This document shows, piece after piece, positions 32,600 to 41,604 of a stretch of 51,954 bases of DNA; position 1 is the stretch's first letter, and the number at the start of each line of letters is the position of its first letter. Below the pieces are notes generated by a model. The model did not search any database and had not been told where the DNA came from. It saw nothing but the letters and a program-made list of their open reading frames with translations. Position numbers and translations under genes: made by a program. This DNA is from Propionibacteriaceae bacterium (GTDB lineage Bacteria > Actinomycetota > Actinomycetes > Propionibacteriales > Propionibacteriaceae): NCBI GenBank assembly GCA_031285505.1, contig JAITVZ010000120.1, positions 1-51,954 of the forward strand, written 5' to 3'.

Positions 32600-33994
32600 A
32601 TGACACAGGGAAAAAGCCTGGCCGTGGCAAAGATGCGGGCCGCATTCGTCAACCCCACCGCCATCGCCATCTTTGAGGACTACTGGGACCAATTGGCTGG
32701 CGGCGCTTCCGGGTTGATCCCCGAGGCCAGCATCGCACCGCTGAGCAACCCCGATCGCCTCAGTGCCGACCCGCTGGCCGATCCCAGTGCCGAAGACATC
32801 GCCGCCTTGGCCAAGACTGCCATCGTCCGCCTAAACGGTGGCTTGGGCACATCAATGGGCCTGAACAAGGCCAAGACCCTCCTGCCGGTGCGCCCGGGCC
32901 TGACCTTTCTCGACATCATCGCTCGCCAAGTGCTGTTCGCCCGCCGCCGTTTCGGTGTGCGCCTGCCGCTGATCTTCTTACACTCGTTCAACACCCAGCG
33001 CGACTGCTTGGCCGCCCTCCAGGACTACCCCGATCTGCCGGTCGACGACCTGCCCTTGGACATGATGCAATCCGAAGAGCCAAAACTGCGCCGAGACAAC
33101 CTGTCGCCGGTCGAGTGGCCGGCCAAACCACAGCTGGAGTGGTGCCCGCCGGGGCACGGTGATCTCTACCCGACCCTGCTCGATTCGGGCATGCTCGACG
33201 CCCTGATCGCCGCCGGTTTCGAATATCTGTCGATCGCCAATTCCGACAACCTCGGTGCTGGCCCGTCAGCCAGCTTGGCCGGCTGGTTCTCCCGCAGTGG
33301 AGCACCCTTCGCCACCGAGATCACCCCACGCACACCGATGGACCTGAAGGGTGGCCATATCGCCATCCGCCGCAGCGATGGGCGTCTGATTCTTCGCGAA
33401 TCCGCTCAGACTCCAGCCGATGAGATGCAGTTCTTCACCGACCCCAGCATCCACCCCTATGCCCACTGCAACAATCTCTGGATCGCCCTCAAGCCCTTAC
33501 GCGCCAAGCTGGAGGAGACCGGCGGCGTGCTCGGCCTGCCCCTGATCCGCAACGGCAAGACCGTCGATCCCCGTGACCCGGCCAGCACAGCAGTCTGGCA
33601 AGTCGAGTCGGCCATGGGCGCCGCCATTGAGTCGTTCGAAGGGGCCAAGGCGGTGGTCGTGCCTCGATCGCGCTTCCTGCCGGTCAAGTCAACCAATGAG
33701 CTGACCTTGCTCCGCTCGGATGTCTTCTCTTTCGGCGACGATTACATCCCGTCCACCGATGTCACTCCGTTGCCGGTGGTGTCGCTGCCGTCGGCCTACC
33801 AAGCGATCAACCGCTACGACGCCCGACTGCCCCACCCGCTGGGGTTGCGCCGGGCCGGTCATCTCACCGTCCAGGGCGATTGGCGCTTCGGCGATCGGGT
33901 CGAGGTGATCGGCGATGTCACCCTCGGTCCATCCGGTGGGGTCATCGGCGACGACGTCGAGCTGCGGGCCGCCAATTGCCCATCGGCCAGTTAA
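32600..33994 (+). CDS. UTP-sugar-1-phosphate uridylyltransferase (UDPGP family)
   Basis: A 464-residue enzyme of the eukaryotic-type UDPGP family, not the bacterial GalU type. The nucleotide loop is VRLNGGLGTSMGLNKAKTLLPV (76-97); the later blocks EWCPPGHGDLYPTL, NSDNLGA, and FFTDPSIHPYAHCNNLWI follow the family. A short left-handed beta-helix end (GDVTLGPSGGVIGDDVELRAA) is also typical. It makes UDP-glucose, and relatives in bifidobacteria also use galactose-1-phosphate. With galK close by, a role in galactose use or in UDP-sugar supply for the cell wall is likely. Confidence 0.93.
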   Translation: MTQGKSLAVAKMRAAFVNPTAIAIFEDYWDQLAGGASGLIPEASIAPLSNPDRLSADPLADPSAEDIAALAKTAIVRLNGGLGTSMGLNKAKTLLPVRPGLTFLDIIARQVLFARRRFGVRLPLIFLHSFNTQRDCLAALQDYPDLPVDDLPLDMMQSEEPKLRRDNLSPVEWPAKPQLEWCPPGHGDLYPTLLDSGMLDALIAAGFEYLSIANSDNLGAGPSASLAGWFSRSGAPFATEITPRTPMDLKGGHIAIRRSDGRLILRESAQTPADEMQFFTDPSIHPYAHCNNLWIALKPLRAKLEETGGVLGLPLIRNGKTVDPRDPASTAVWQVESAMGAAIESFEGAKAVVVPRSRFLPVKSTNELTLLRSDVFSFGDDYIPSTDVTPLPVVSLPSAYQAINRYDARLPHPLGLRRAGHLTVQGDWRFGDRVEVIGDVTLGPSGGVIGDDVELRAANCPSAS

Positions 33995-34788
33995 GCATCA
34001 TGACCGTCTGATCAACACAGTCGACAGCATCGGTGAGCCCCAGCTAATCAATGTGGGCGCGAGCACTGGGCATTGACCGGCCACTGGCAGTCCCACTGCC
34101 CGCACTATCGTGCGACGCCAAGCAGCACCAGTGAAGCCTCGCATGAAGTGCCTTGCCGCCATCCAGCGCCAACGGTCACAGGCGGCTGTCTGGCCTATCA
34201 GCCCAAAGTCGTCAATCGGTGATGATCTGTCATCCAAAGGCTGATCTTTGCCTATATTGGCGATACCGAGTTGACCCCTGATTGTGGCTGATCTAGATTC
34301 TCATCAAGGGATATAAAACGAGGGAATTTCGCTGAACAGCCAATATCGACGCAGGTCGATGGGCGCTCATTCAACCCCCCAACGCGGAAGTGACGACTGC
34401 AACGGGCTGCTCGGTCACCAAAGCCAGATGGGAGCCAGTTGGTCAGCCACATATTCAACGCCCTTCCCGGCTACCCGGGGAACATTCGACTGAGAGACGT
34501 GTCATCGAGGCCCATCCTGGCACGAGAATGGATCCCCGGGAGGCCCTGGGACTTTGGTTTGACTGTCCGCCCGACCCCAATGACGTGGTCGGGCGCCGCA
34601 TCTCCATCCACTTGGCAGCACTGCCAACATCCCTGCGCCGCAACACTGTCCTAACGATAATTCAGGCTCATCATCATCCATGGCATGGGATCTGAAGCCC
34701 GCTTGGTGTGGTGGTTTGTTGCGGGTCGGGGTGGGGCGATTGTGACGTTCTCAACCAGAGGCGCGATGACTGCCGCGGGGTCAGGCCT
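33995..34788. other. Long gap without a supported gene
   Basis: Nearly 800 bases contain only short open frames without family resemblance or ribosome sites. Two adjacent small inverted repeats are present: GGCAGT-CCC-ACTGCC (34086-34100) and CGCAC-TATC-GTGCG (34101-34114), about 90 bases past the uridylyltransferase stop, possibly a terminator. The part near 34240-34340 is AT-richer. I see no RNA gene or mobile element here. Confidence 0.5.
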
Positions 34789-34800
34789 TAAGCTGGACCC
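34789..34800 (+). promoter_or_regulatory. -10-like element of a probable leaderless promoter
   Basis: TAAGCT (34789-34794), six bases, then ATG 34801; no Shine-Dalgarno. Confidence 0.45.
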
Positions 34801-35283
34801 ATGCCTGATCAGACCCCAGCCGCCATCCACCGCCGAGCCCGCCAGCGCCGTCGCCGCTGGATTCTGCGCTTGCTGATCGCGGCCTTTGGCCTACTGGTCA
34901 TCTTCTCAGCCAGTGATCAGGCCAGCGCCGACCCGGCCGCCCCGACTGACCCGGCCGCCCCTGCCGCCACGGTCAGCGTCGAGCCAATCGACGCCTCGAT
35001 CGCCCCGGATGATGTGCTGGCCGATTGGACCACCAGCGCCGCCAGCGCCTCGAGCGATCCAGAAGCTGTCGACGCTGATTCAACCGCCGAGCCGGCCAGC
35101 GACTCTTCGACCAGTGCCGCCACCAACGCAGCGGCCAATACCGACGCCTCAGCCACTCCAACCGGCGGCGCCGATGCCGACAACAAGGCCGGCAACACCG
35201 ACTTGCTCTGGGGCATCGGCGGAGCGATGGTGGTCATTTTGATCTTCATCGGCTGGCGGGTGATCGTCTCGATTCGCGGCTGA
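34801..35283 (+). CDS. Ala-rich protein with N- and C-terminal membrane segments
   Basis: A 160-residue protein of unknown function. A basic start (AIHRRARQRRRRW) leads into a hydrophobic segment (ILRLLIAAFGLLVIFSA) ending SADPAA, a signal peptide or anchor. A low-complexity Ala/Asp/Ser/Thr region follows, rich in acidic residues, and a second membrane span (WGIGGAMVVILIFIGWRVIVSI) ends the protein. The middle would lie outside. It lies just upstream of the FHA/PstP/PbpA operon but has its own promoter-like site. Confidence 0.65.
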   Translation: MPDQTPAAIHRRARQRRRRWILRLLIAAFGLLVIFSASDQASADPAAPTDPAAPAATVSVEPIDASIAPDDVLADWTTSAASASSDPEAVDADSTAEPASDSSTSAATNAAANTDASATPTGGADADNKAGNTDLLWGIGGAMVVILIFIGWRVIVSIRG

Positions 35284-35343
35284 GACTCTCAACCAGTCAG
35301 GCTGATGGTGATGCCATAACCCTCAACCTTTCGGCTCAGCCGG

Positions 35344-35349
35344 TAGACT
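35344..35349 (+). promoter_or_regulatory. -10-like element for the fhaA operon
   Basis: TAGACT lies 42 bases before the fhaA ATG and leaves a leader with a GAAGGGAG ribosome site. No other promoter-like gap exists until the one before pknB, so fhaA to pbpA is probably one transcript. Confidence 0.4.
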
Positions 35350-35391
35350 GGCCGGACCTGTGCAGGATCACCAGCGGAAGGGAGCCACCCC

Positions 35392-36096
35392 ATGGGAATC
35401 TTTTCCTCGGCCGAAAAGAAGCTCGACGGCGCCATCGCCGGCATCTTCACCCGCGTCTTCAAAGGCGACGTCCAACCGGTGGAAATCACCAACGCCATCT
35501 GCCGCGAGCTCGACAATCAGGCCCAGATACTCTCAGCTGAGAAGCGGCTGGTGCCCAATGAGTTCCTTATTTCATTGTCGCCATCGGATTACGCCCGCTT
35601 CGTGCCCTATTCCAAAACCCTGACCGCTGAAATCACCGCCGATGTCCGCGACTATGCCACCGATCGCAGCTACATCTTCAATGGGCCGATCCTCATCCAA
35701 TTCGACGAGCGCCCCGACCTGCCGGTTGGTCGCCTGGAGGTGGCCGCCTCAACCGTGGCCGATGTCCGCGAAGCCCATCCGGGCATCGCCACCGGCTCGG
35801 CCCAATTGGTGCTGGAGGTCAACGGGGTGCGCCATCCGCTGACTGCCCCCGGCTTCACCGTCGGCCGCTCCGATCAAGCCGACCTGCGGATCAACGATCC
35901 GGGCATCTCCCGAATCCATGCCCGCTTCGAGGTCACCGGCTCCGGGCCTGACACCCAGGTCAAGATCGTCGATCTCCACTCGACCAACGGCCTGATGGTC
36001 GACGGCCGCAAGACCACCGCCGCGGCGATCGGCGACGGTTCGCGGATCAACATCGGCAAGACCCAGATGCTGGTCTACGCCCCGGCGGGCCAGTGA
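35392..36096 (+). CDS. fhaA: FHA-domain protein FhaA
   Basis: A 234-residue protein. Residues 1-120 form the DUF3662 domain (GIFSSAEKKLDGAIAGIFTRVF, VEITNAICRELDNQA), and residues 138-232 an FHA domain with GRS (158-160), SRIHARF (173-179) and DLHSTNG (194-200), the phosphothreonine-binding residues. In mycobacteria FhaA binds phosphorylated targets such as MviN and regulates peptidoglycan synthesis. GGAAGGGAG supports the start. The direct linker between the two domains is short compared with mycobacterial FhaA, which has a long disordered middle. Confidence 0.93.
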   Translation: MGIFSSAEKKLDGAIAGIFTRVFKGDVQPVEITNAICRELDNQAQILSAEKRLVPNEFLISLSPSDYARFVPYSKTLTAEITADVRDYATDRSYIFNGPILIQFDERPDLPVGRLEVAASTVADVREAHPGIATGSAQLVLEVNGVRHPLTAPGFTVGRSDQADLRINDPGISRIHARFEVTGSGPDTQVKIVDLHSTNGLMVDGRKTTAAAIGDGSRINIGKTQMLVYAPAGQ

Positions 36097-36097
36097 G

Positions 36098-36589
36098 TTG
36101 GCTGCTTTCACCGTCCTGGTTCTCAAGATCGCCTTCCTGGCGATCTTGTGGCTGCTGATCATCGTCATCGCGGCGGTGATCAACTCCGACATGGTCGGTC
36201 GCCGCTCGCGCAACCAGCGCAACGACGACGTCGATGTCGAGCCGGCGCCCAGCGCCAAGGAGCAGCGGGCGGCCCGCAAGGCCAGCAAACGGCACAAGGA
36301 GCCCTGGGTGCTGGCGATCGACTCCGGCAAGCATGCCGGTGACCGGCTGCAATTGGTGCCGGAAGTCCACATCGGCCGATCAGACGCCTGCGAATTGATG
36401 CTCGACGATGACTACGTCTCCTCGATGCACGCCCAGCTAAACCATCGCAGTGACGGCGCATGGGTGCTGCGCGACCTCGGATCGACCAACGGCACCTACG
36501 TCAACGGCGAACGGGTCGTCGAGCCGACAGTTGTCGGGGTCAACGACACCATCCGCATCGGCGATGTCCAGATGAGACTGGAGTACTGA
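36098..36589 (+). CDS. fhaB: FHA-domain membrane protein FhaB
   Basis: A 163-residue protein with one N-terminal membrane span (LVLKIAFLAILWLLIIVIAAVI) and a C-terminal FHA domain carrying GRSD, SSMHAQL and DLGSTNGTYVNGE. It starts at TTG 36098, one base after the fhaA stop; no ATG or GTG is available in frame. It corresponds to FhaB/FipA, which links the PASTA kinase to the divisome. The next gene, pstP, overlaps its stop as TGATG. Confidence 0.92.
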   Translation: MAAFTVLVLKIAFLAILWLLIIVIAAVINSDMVGRRSRNQRNDDVDVEPAPSAKEQRAARKASKRHKEPWVLAIDSGKHAGDRLQLVPEVHIGRSDACELMLDDDYVSSMHAQLNHRSDGAWVLRDLGSTNGTYVNGERVVEPTVVGVNDTIRIGDVQMRLEY

Positions 36590-38064
36590 TGCAATTGCGC
36601 TTGGTGCCATTGGCTCACAGTGAGATCGGTTTGGTCCGCCGCTCCAATCAGGACTCCGGCTACGTCACAGCCAATATTTTGCTGGTGGCTGACGGCATGG
36701 GGGGAGCCGCCGCCGGCGATCTGGCTTCGGCCGTGGTGGCCACCGACCTGTCCCACAACCTTGACGCCAGCGCCAAGGGCCAAGCCGCCCTCGACTCTTG
36801 GAAGACCGCCATCACCGCCGCCAACCAGGACCTGTCCGGCCTGATCATGGCCGCGCCCCAATTGGACGGCATGGGCACAACGGTTTGCGGCGGCATCTTC
36901 GACGGCCAGGAGTTGAACATCGCCCACATCGGCGACTCACGCGGCTACCGGCTGCAAGACGGCCAACTCCAGCGCTTGACCCATGATCATTCCTACGTCC
37001 AGACACTGATTGATGAGGGGCGCCTCGACGAGGCCGGCGCTCTGACCCACCCGCATCGTTCAATCATCATGCGGGTGGTCAATGGTCAACCGGTGATCGA
37101 GCCGGACTACCAGTCAATCAGCTTGGCCGCCGGCGACCGCCTGATGTTCTGCTCCGACGGCTTGTGCGGCTTGGTTCCCGACGCCGAGATCGCCATGGCC
37201 ATCCAGGCCCCTCGTTTAGCTGAGGCCATGACCGCCCTGATCGCCTTGGCCCATGCCGCCGGCGGCTCGGACAACATCACCATCGTTTTAGCCGACGTCA
37301 TCGACGCCGACGACCCCAACGCCCTGCTCGACGCCACCAATGACGCTGATCCAGCCCTGACCGATGCGGCCGACCCAGCCCTGACCGACGCTTTGACTGA
37401 CACCCTGACCGACGCCCTGCCATCGCCGCTCGTCGACCCAGGGGCCACCTTGATCACTGCGCGCCAGACTGGCGTCCAGACGGATTACGTCAAGGAAGGC
37501 CTGATCGGCGCGGCCAACGATCCACAGATCGAGCTGCTGCTCGACGCCCTGCATAACCCGGCCGAAGCCCCAGCCACTTGGACCACCCCCTTGACCAGCG
37601 GTCGGGCCAAAGCCCACGCCAAGCGCGGCAACGCCTTGCGCCAATCAGTCGAACGACGCGAACGCGAGCGCTACGCCCCAGTGGCTCGTCGCTCACACAA
37701 GCTGATGTGGCTGATCATCGCTCTGGTGCTGCTGGCCCTCGGCGGTGGGGCCTGGGGAGCTTATGCCTATGTCTCCGGCCAGTACTATGTCGGCGCCGCG
37801 GACGGCCATGTCGCCATCTACCGCGGCCTGCCCGGCAGTGTCGCCGGTTTCGACACCGCACGCCTTTTCGAGCAAACGGACATCGACTTGGAGGACCTGC
37901 CAATCGCTTGGCGCGATCAGGTCGAAGCGGTCATCACCGTGCCGGGTGGCAGCCTCGACCGGGTCCACGACACCATCAGCGAGTTGGAGCGCAAGTCGGC
38001 GCAGTGCATCAGCCGCAGGGCGGGGCGTGATCCGAGCGAGCCAGTCCCGGCGGACGGTTGCTGA
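36589..38064 (+). CDS. pstP: PP2C-type Ser/Thr phosphatase PstP
   Basis: A 491-residue membrane phosphatase. The PP2C core (1-240) shows all metal ligands: RRSNQDSG (Asp22), VADGMGG (Asp35), GMGTTVCGG, HIGDSRGYRL, CSDGL (Asp190) and GGSDNIT (Asp228). A cytoplasmic segment 240-370 follows, then one span at 372-396 and an external tail. It reverses PknB phosphorylation. The linker has a tandem acidic repeat (DPALTDAADPALTDALTDTL at about 254-273). ATG 36589 overlaps the fhaB stop; the longer upstream frame is spurious. Confidence 0.95.
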   Translation: MQLRLVPLAHSEIGLVRRSNQDSGYVTANILLVADGMGGAAAGDLASAVVATDLSHNLDASAKGQAALDSWKTAITAANQDLSGLIMAAPQLDGMGTTVCGGIFDGQELNIAHIGDSRGYRLQDGQLQRLTHDHSYVQTLIDEGRLDEAGALTHPHRSIIMRVVNGQPVIEPDYQSISLAAGDRLMFCSDGLCGLVPDAEIAMAIQAPRLAEAMTALIALAHAAGGSDNITIVLADVIDADDPNALLDATNDADPALTDAADPALTDALTDTLTDALPSPLVDPGATLITARQTGVQTDYVKEGLIGAANDPQIELLLDALHNPAEAPATWTTPLTSGRAKAHAKRGNALRQSVERRERERYAPVARRSHKLMWLIIALVLLALGGGAWGAYAYVSGQYYVGAADGHVAIYRGLPGSVAGFDTARLFEQTDIDLEDLPIAWRDQVEAVITVPGGSLDRVHDTISELERKSAQCISRRAGRDPSEPVPADGC

Positions 38065-38065
38065 C

Positions 38066-40027
38066 GTGGATTCCGAGACGATCAGTTACCGTCGGCGGAG
38101 CCTGGCCCAATTGGCTTTGACCCTGCTGGGCCAGTCGATCGGCTTCGCCGGTTACCTCTTGACCGGTCTGTTCCGCGACAACGCCCTGCCCAGTGATTGG
38201 TTGACCGTCGCCATCGTTTGGTACGGCTTGGGCCTCGCCCTCAACCTGCTCACCCGTCTGGCTCTCCCCTATGTCGATCCGGTGCTGCTGCCCCTGGCTT
38301 TGACGCTCAGTGGCCTCGGCTTGGCCATGCTCCATCGCCTGGATCTGGCTGCCAAACCCGCCTCCTGGTCGATGCTCGATTTGCAGTTCATCGCCATGGT
38401 CGTCGGCCTGCTGGCGCTGGCGGTGATCGTCGTGCTGATCAAGGATCCGCGCCGACTACGCGGTTATCCGATGATCCTGTCCTTGGCCGGGCTGATCCTG
38501 TTGATTCTGCCGTTGATCCCGGGCCTGGGCATGGCCCGCAATGGCTCGCGGATCTGGATCCACTTGGGCCCGATCTCCTTCCAACCAGCCGAGATCGCCA
38601 AGATCGTCTTAGCGGCCAGCTTCGCCGCCTATCTGGCCTCGCGCCAGGTGGTGCTGGCCTCGGCCGGGCGGCGGATCGTCGGCCTGGAGCTGCCTCGCTT
38701 GCGCGATTTCCTGCCGATCCTGCTGCTCTGGCTGGTCGCCTTGGCCATCATGGTCTTCGAGAATGACTTCGGCACCGCCCTGCTCTTCTTCGGCATGTTC
38801 GTCATGATGATCTATGTCACCGCCGGCAAGATCTCCTGGGTGATCATCGGTCTATTGGCCTTCGCGGCCGCAGCCGTGCTGGCAGCCCGTTTCACCGGGC
38901 ACGTCCAAACCCGGGTCGATTATTGGCTGCATCCCTTCGACCAGCCTGATAACGCCTATCAGATCATTCAAGCTCAGTTCGCCTTGTCACATGGTGGCTT
39001 GTTCGGCTCGGGTTGGGGTTTGGGCCAGCCGCAGGTGACGATTTACGCGGCTTCGGACATGATCTCCGCGGCCATCGGCGAGGAGATCGGTGTCGTCGGC
39101 CTGATCGGCGTCATCGCTCTATATGGCTTGCTGGTCTTCCGCGGCTTGAAAACTGCCCTGATCAGCGCCGACGCCTTCCCCAAGCTGTTCGCCGCCGGTC
39201 TCAGCTTCGGCTTGATGCTCCAGGTCTTCACCATCATCGGCGGTGTCACCCGCTTGCTGCCCTTGACCGGTTTGACCACGCCCTTCCTGTCGCAGGGCGG
39301 ATCGTCGATGGTGGCCAATTGGATTTTGGTGGCCGCCCTGTTGATCATCTCCAACCAGGCCCGCCGCCCCCGCCAGCTCGACCCTGAGGCCGGGCAGCTG
39401 GCAGCACTGACCGACGAAGCCACTCAGGTGATCAGTGCCTCCGAATTGGCCAAGGTCGGCCGCGGTCGCATCCGTCGGGTGGCGGCCCGCCCCGACGGCC
39501 AAGTCCGCCTCGACGCCCATGGTCTGGCCCCGCTGCCGATCCCGCCCGACCCTTTGGCGGCCACCGATTGGGCTGGCTCAGAGCCGACAACGGTCTTGGC
39601 CGACCCGACCCCTTCGCCCAGCCCGGGCCGATCGGCCGATGGGGAGGCGACCTTGGAGGTCACCCAAGCTTTCGACCCCTTCGGCCCGGCCACCTCGGTG
39701 CCACCGACCCAGTCCGCAGGGTCCACGCCACCGCGCCCCGGGTCAATACAACCGGAGTCAGCCGAACCACAGTCAGCCGCCGGACCAGGGTTCGCCACAG
39801 CAGTTCAGATGCCGGCAACAGCAGCGACACCAGCCCCCAGGCCGCCGGCACCAACCCCCGCGCCAGTAGCGCCGCCAAGTCAGGCTCCAGCGCCTGTGCG
39901 CAATCCGGCAGCACCGGCGGCCTCCAGACCCCCAGCCCCACCGACAGCGGATGCCGCCAGCTATCGGCCCCGCCCGACGGACGCCTTCGATGACGACGAT
40001 GACCTTTTCGGAAGGGGCAGCGATTGA
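38066..40027 (+). CDS. SEDS peptidoglycan glycosyltransferase (FtsW/RodA) with long C-terminal extension
   Basis: A 653-residue protein from GTG 38066, one base after the pstP stop. Ten or so membrane spans occupy residues 12-430, with family blocks FENDFGTALLFFGMF, the external loop DQPDNAYQIIQAQFALSHGG (292-311) that holds the probable catalytic Asp, and LPLTGLTTPFLSQGGSSM (398-415). The last 220 residues are cytoplasmic, Pro/Ala-rich and contain several Thr-Gln or Thr-Thr motifs (ATQVISA, TTVLAD, EVTQAF). The position next to pbpA matches the RodA of the mycobacterial cluster. It polymerises lipid II together with the transpeptidase. Confidence 0.92.
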   Translation: MDSETISYRRRSLAQLALTLLGQSIGFAGYLLTGLFRDNALPSDWLTVAIVWYGLGLALNLLTRLALPYVDPVLLPLALTLSGLGLAMLHRLDLAAKPASWSMLDLQFIAMVVGLLALAVIVVLIKDPRRLRGYPMILSLAGLILLILPLIPGLGMARNGSRIWIHLGPISFQPAEIAKIVLAASFAAYLASRQVVLASAGRRIVGLELPRLRDFLPILLLWLVALAIMVFENDFGTALLFFGMFVMMIYVTAGKISWVIIGLLAFAAAAVLAARFTGHVQTRVDYWLHPFDQPDNAYQIIQAQFALSHGGLFGSGWGLGQPQVTIYAASDMISAAIGEEIGVVGLIGVIALYGLLVFRGLKTALISADAFPKLFAAGLSFGLMLQVFTIIGGVTRLLPLTGLTTPFLSQGGSSMVANWILVAALLIISNQARRPRQLDPEAGQLAALTDEATQVISASELAKVGRGRIRRVAARPDGQVRLDAHGLAPLPIPPDPLAATDWAGSEPTTVLADPTPSPSPGRSADGEATLEVTQAFDPFGPATSVPPTQSAGSTPPRPGSIQPESAEPQSAAGPGFATAVQMPATAATPAPRPPAPTPAPVAPPSQAPAPVRNPAAPAASRPPAPPTADAASYRPRPTDAFDDDDDLFGRGSD

Positions 40028-41457
40028 ACCGCCATATCCGCCAAGTCGGCGTCGTCTGCGCTTTGCTGGTCTTCGCCCTGATCGGCAACCTGACCTACTT
40101 GAACCTGACCCAGACTGAACGCTTGGAGAACAACCCCTACAACGTCCGGGCGCGCGACGCCGACGCCAACATCCACCGTGGCCAGATTCTGGCGGGAGAC
40201 CTGGTCATCGCCGAATCCGCGCCGTCGACCGACTCATCGGTCTACCGCTACCAGCGGGTCTACGCCAACGGCCCGCTCTATGCCCCGGTGACCGGCTTCT
40301 ACTCCTATATCTATGCCACCAGCCGGATCGAGAACTCCTTCAACGCCTATCTGGTCGGCGACGACTCATCGCAATGGCTGCAGCAGCTGATCGACCTGGC
40401 CTCGGGGCGACAAGCCGAAGGCTCGTCGGTGGTCACCACCATCGATCCGACCCTGCAGGAGGCCGCTGGCGCCGCCCTGTCCGGCTTCGAGGGGGCGATC
40501 GTGGCGATGGACCCTCATTCCGGAGCGATCAAGGCCTTGGTCACCTCGCCCAGTTATGATCCCAATCTCTTGGCCAGCCATGACGCGGCCGCCCAACAAG
40601 CCTCATGGACCGCATTGAACGATGACCCCAGCCGCCCGATGGCCGATCGAGCCAGCCGCGAGACCTATCCGCCGGGATCGACCTTCAAGCTGGTGGTGGC
40701 GGCCACGGCCCTGGAAGCTGGCTTGCGCCCGGACACCATGGTCGAAACTCCGGAGAGACTGCAATACCCGGGATCGTCGCTCTACCTCAACAATTCGACC
40801 AATTGTGGCGACGGTGAGGTGACTTTGACCCGAGCCCTGGAGATGTCTTGCAACACCGCCTTCGCCGGTTTGGCTGTTCAACTGGGCGATCAAGCCATCG
40901 AGCGCCAGGCCGAGCGCTTCGGTTTCAATCAGACCCATCTGCCGGAGCTGGGCGGCGTGGCCAGCAATTTCCCCCAGCCGGCTGACGACGCTGAGCTGAT
41001 GCGCGCCGGCATCGGCCAGGGCAGTGTCACCGCCAGCCCCTTACAGATGGCGATGGTCGCCTCCACCTTCCTCAACAACGGTTACCAGGCCGAGCCTTAC
41101 ATCGTCGAGGAGGTCCGGGCGCCCGATTTGACCGTCTCTTGGCGCCACCAGGTCGAGCAAAACGCCGTGGTCTCGGCCAGCACCGCCCAATCAATGAAAG
41201 ACATGATGGTATCGGTGGTCGAGAATGGCTTGGGCAGCCCGGCCAAGATCCCGGGAGTGACCGTCGGCGGCAAATCCGGCACCGCTCAGACTGACCCGTC
41301 CAACCCCAATTACGCCTGGTTCGTCGCCTTTTCGCTCGACCCCGACCTGGTGGTGTCGGTCTTCTTGCAGCGCTCCGAGTCAACCTCGGCCGACCTCTGG
41401 GGCTCCGGCGACGCCGCGCCGGTCGCCAAGGCCGTCCTGGAAGCCGGCCGTCAGTGA
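40024..41457 (+). CDS. pbpA: Penicillin-binding protein (transpeptidase) PbpA
   Basis: A 477-residue class B PBP with one N-terminal span (GVVCALLVFALIGNLTYLNL). Active-site motifs are SxxK at 219-222 (STFK in PPGSTFKLV), SxN at 275-277 (SCN) and KSG at 417-419. It starts with TTG 40024, overlapping the SEDS stop by four bases (TTGA), so the two partners are translationally coupled. It cross-links the glycan strands made by the SEDS enzyme. Confidence 0.95.
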   Translation: MNRHIRQVGVVCALLVFALIGNLTYLNLTQTERLENNPYNVRARDADANIHRGQILAGDLVIAESAPSTDSSVYRYQRVYANGPLYAPVTGFYSYIYATSRIENSFNAYLVGDDSSQWLQQLIDLASGRQAEGSSVVTTIDPTLQEAAGAALSGFEGAIVAMDPHSGAIKALVTSPSYDPNLLASHDAAAQQASWTALNDDPSRPMADRASRETYPPGSTFKLVVAATALEAGLRPDTMVETPERLQYPGSSLYLNNSTNCGDGEVTLTRALEMSCNTAFAGLAVQLGDQAIERQAERFGFNQTHLPELGGVASNFPQPADDAELMRAGIGQGSVTASPLQMAMVASTFLNNGYQAEPYIVEEVRAPDLTVSWRHQVEQNAVVSASTAQSMKDMMVSVVENGLGSPAKIPGVTVGGKSGTAQTDPSNPNYAWFVAFSLDPDLVVSVFLQRSESTSADLWGSGDAAPVAKAVLEAGRQ

Positions 41458-41604
41458 TATCTTCGCGGCTGGCGTTCAGCTTATTCTCAGCTAGTCGCGG
41501 CAGAATAGTCAGTGTGGGCTCGTGTGCCCAGGCGCCACAGCCCGGCGGCGATTAGCCCCGGCCAGGTACGGTGACTGGCACAAATTCCACGGGAAAGGAC
41601 TGCA

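Noticed and set aside
33998..34695. Several open frames of 60-100 codons in the gap before 34801
   Set aside because: No ribosome sites, no domain resemblance, poor codon use; treated as non-coding.
38066..40027. Naming this gene ftsW or rodA outright
   Set aside because: Both are SEDS proteins with the same motifs; the cluster position favours RodA but sequence inspection alone does not separate them, so the symbol was left empty.
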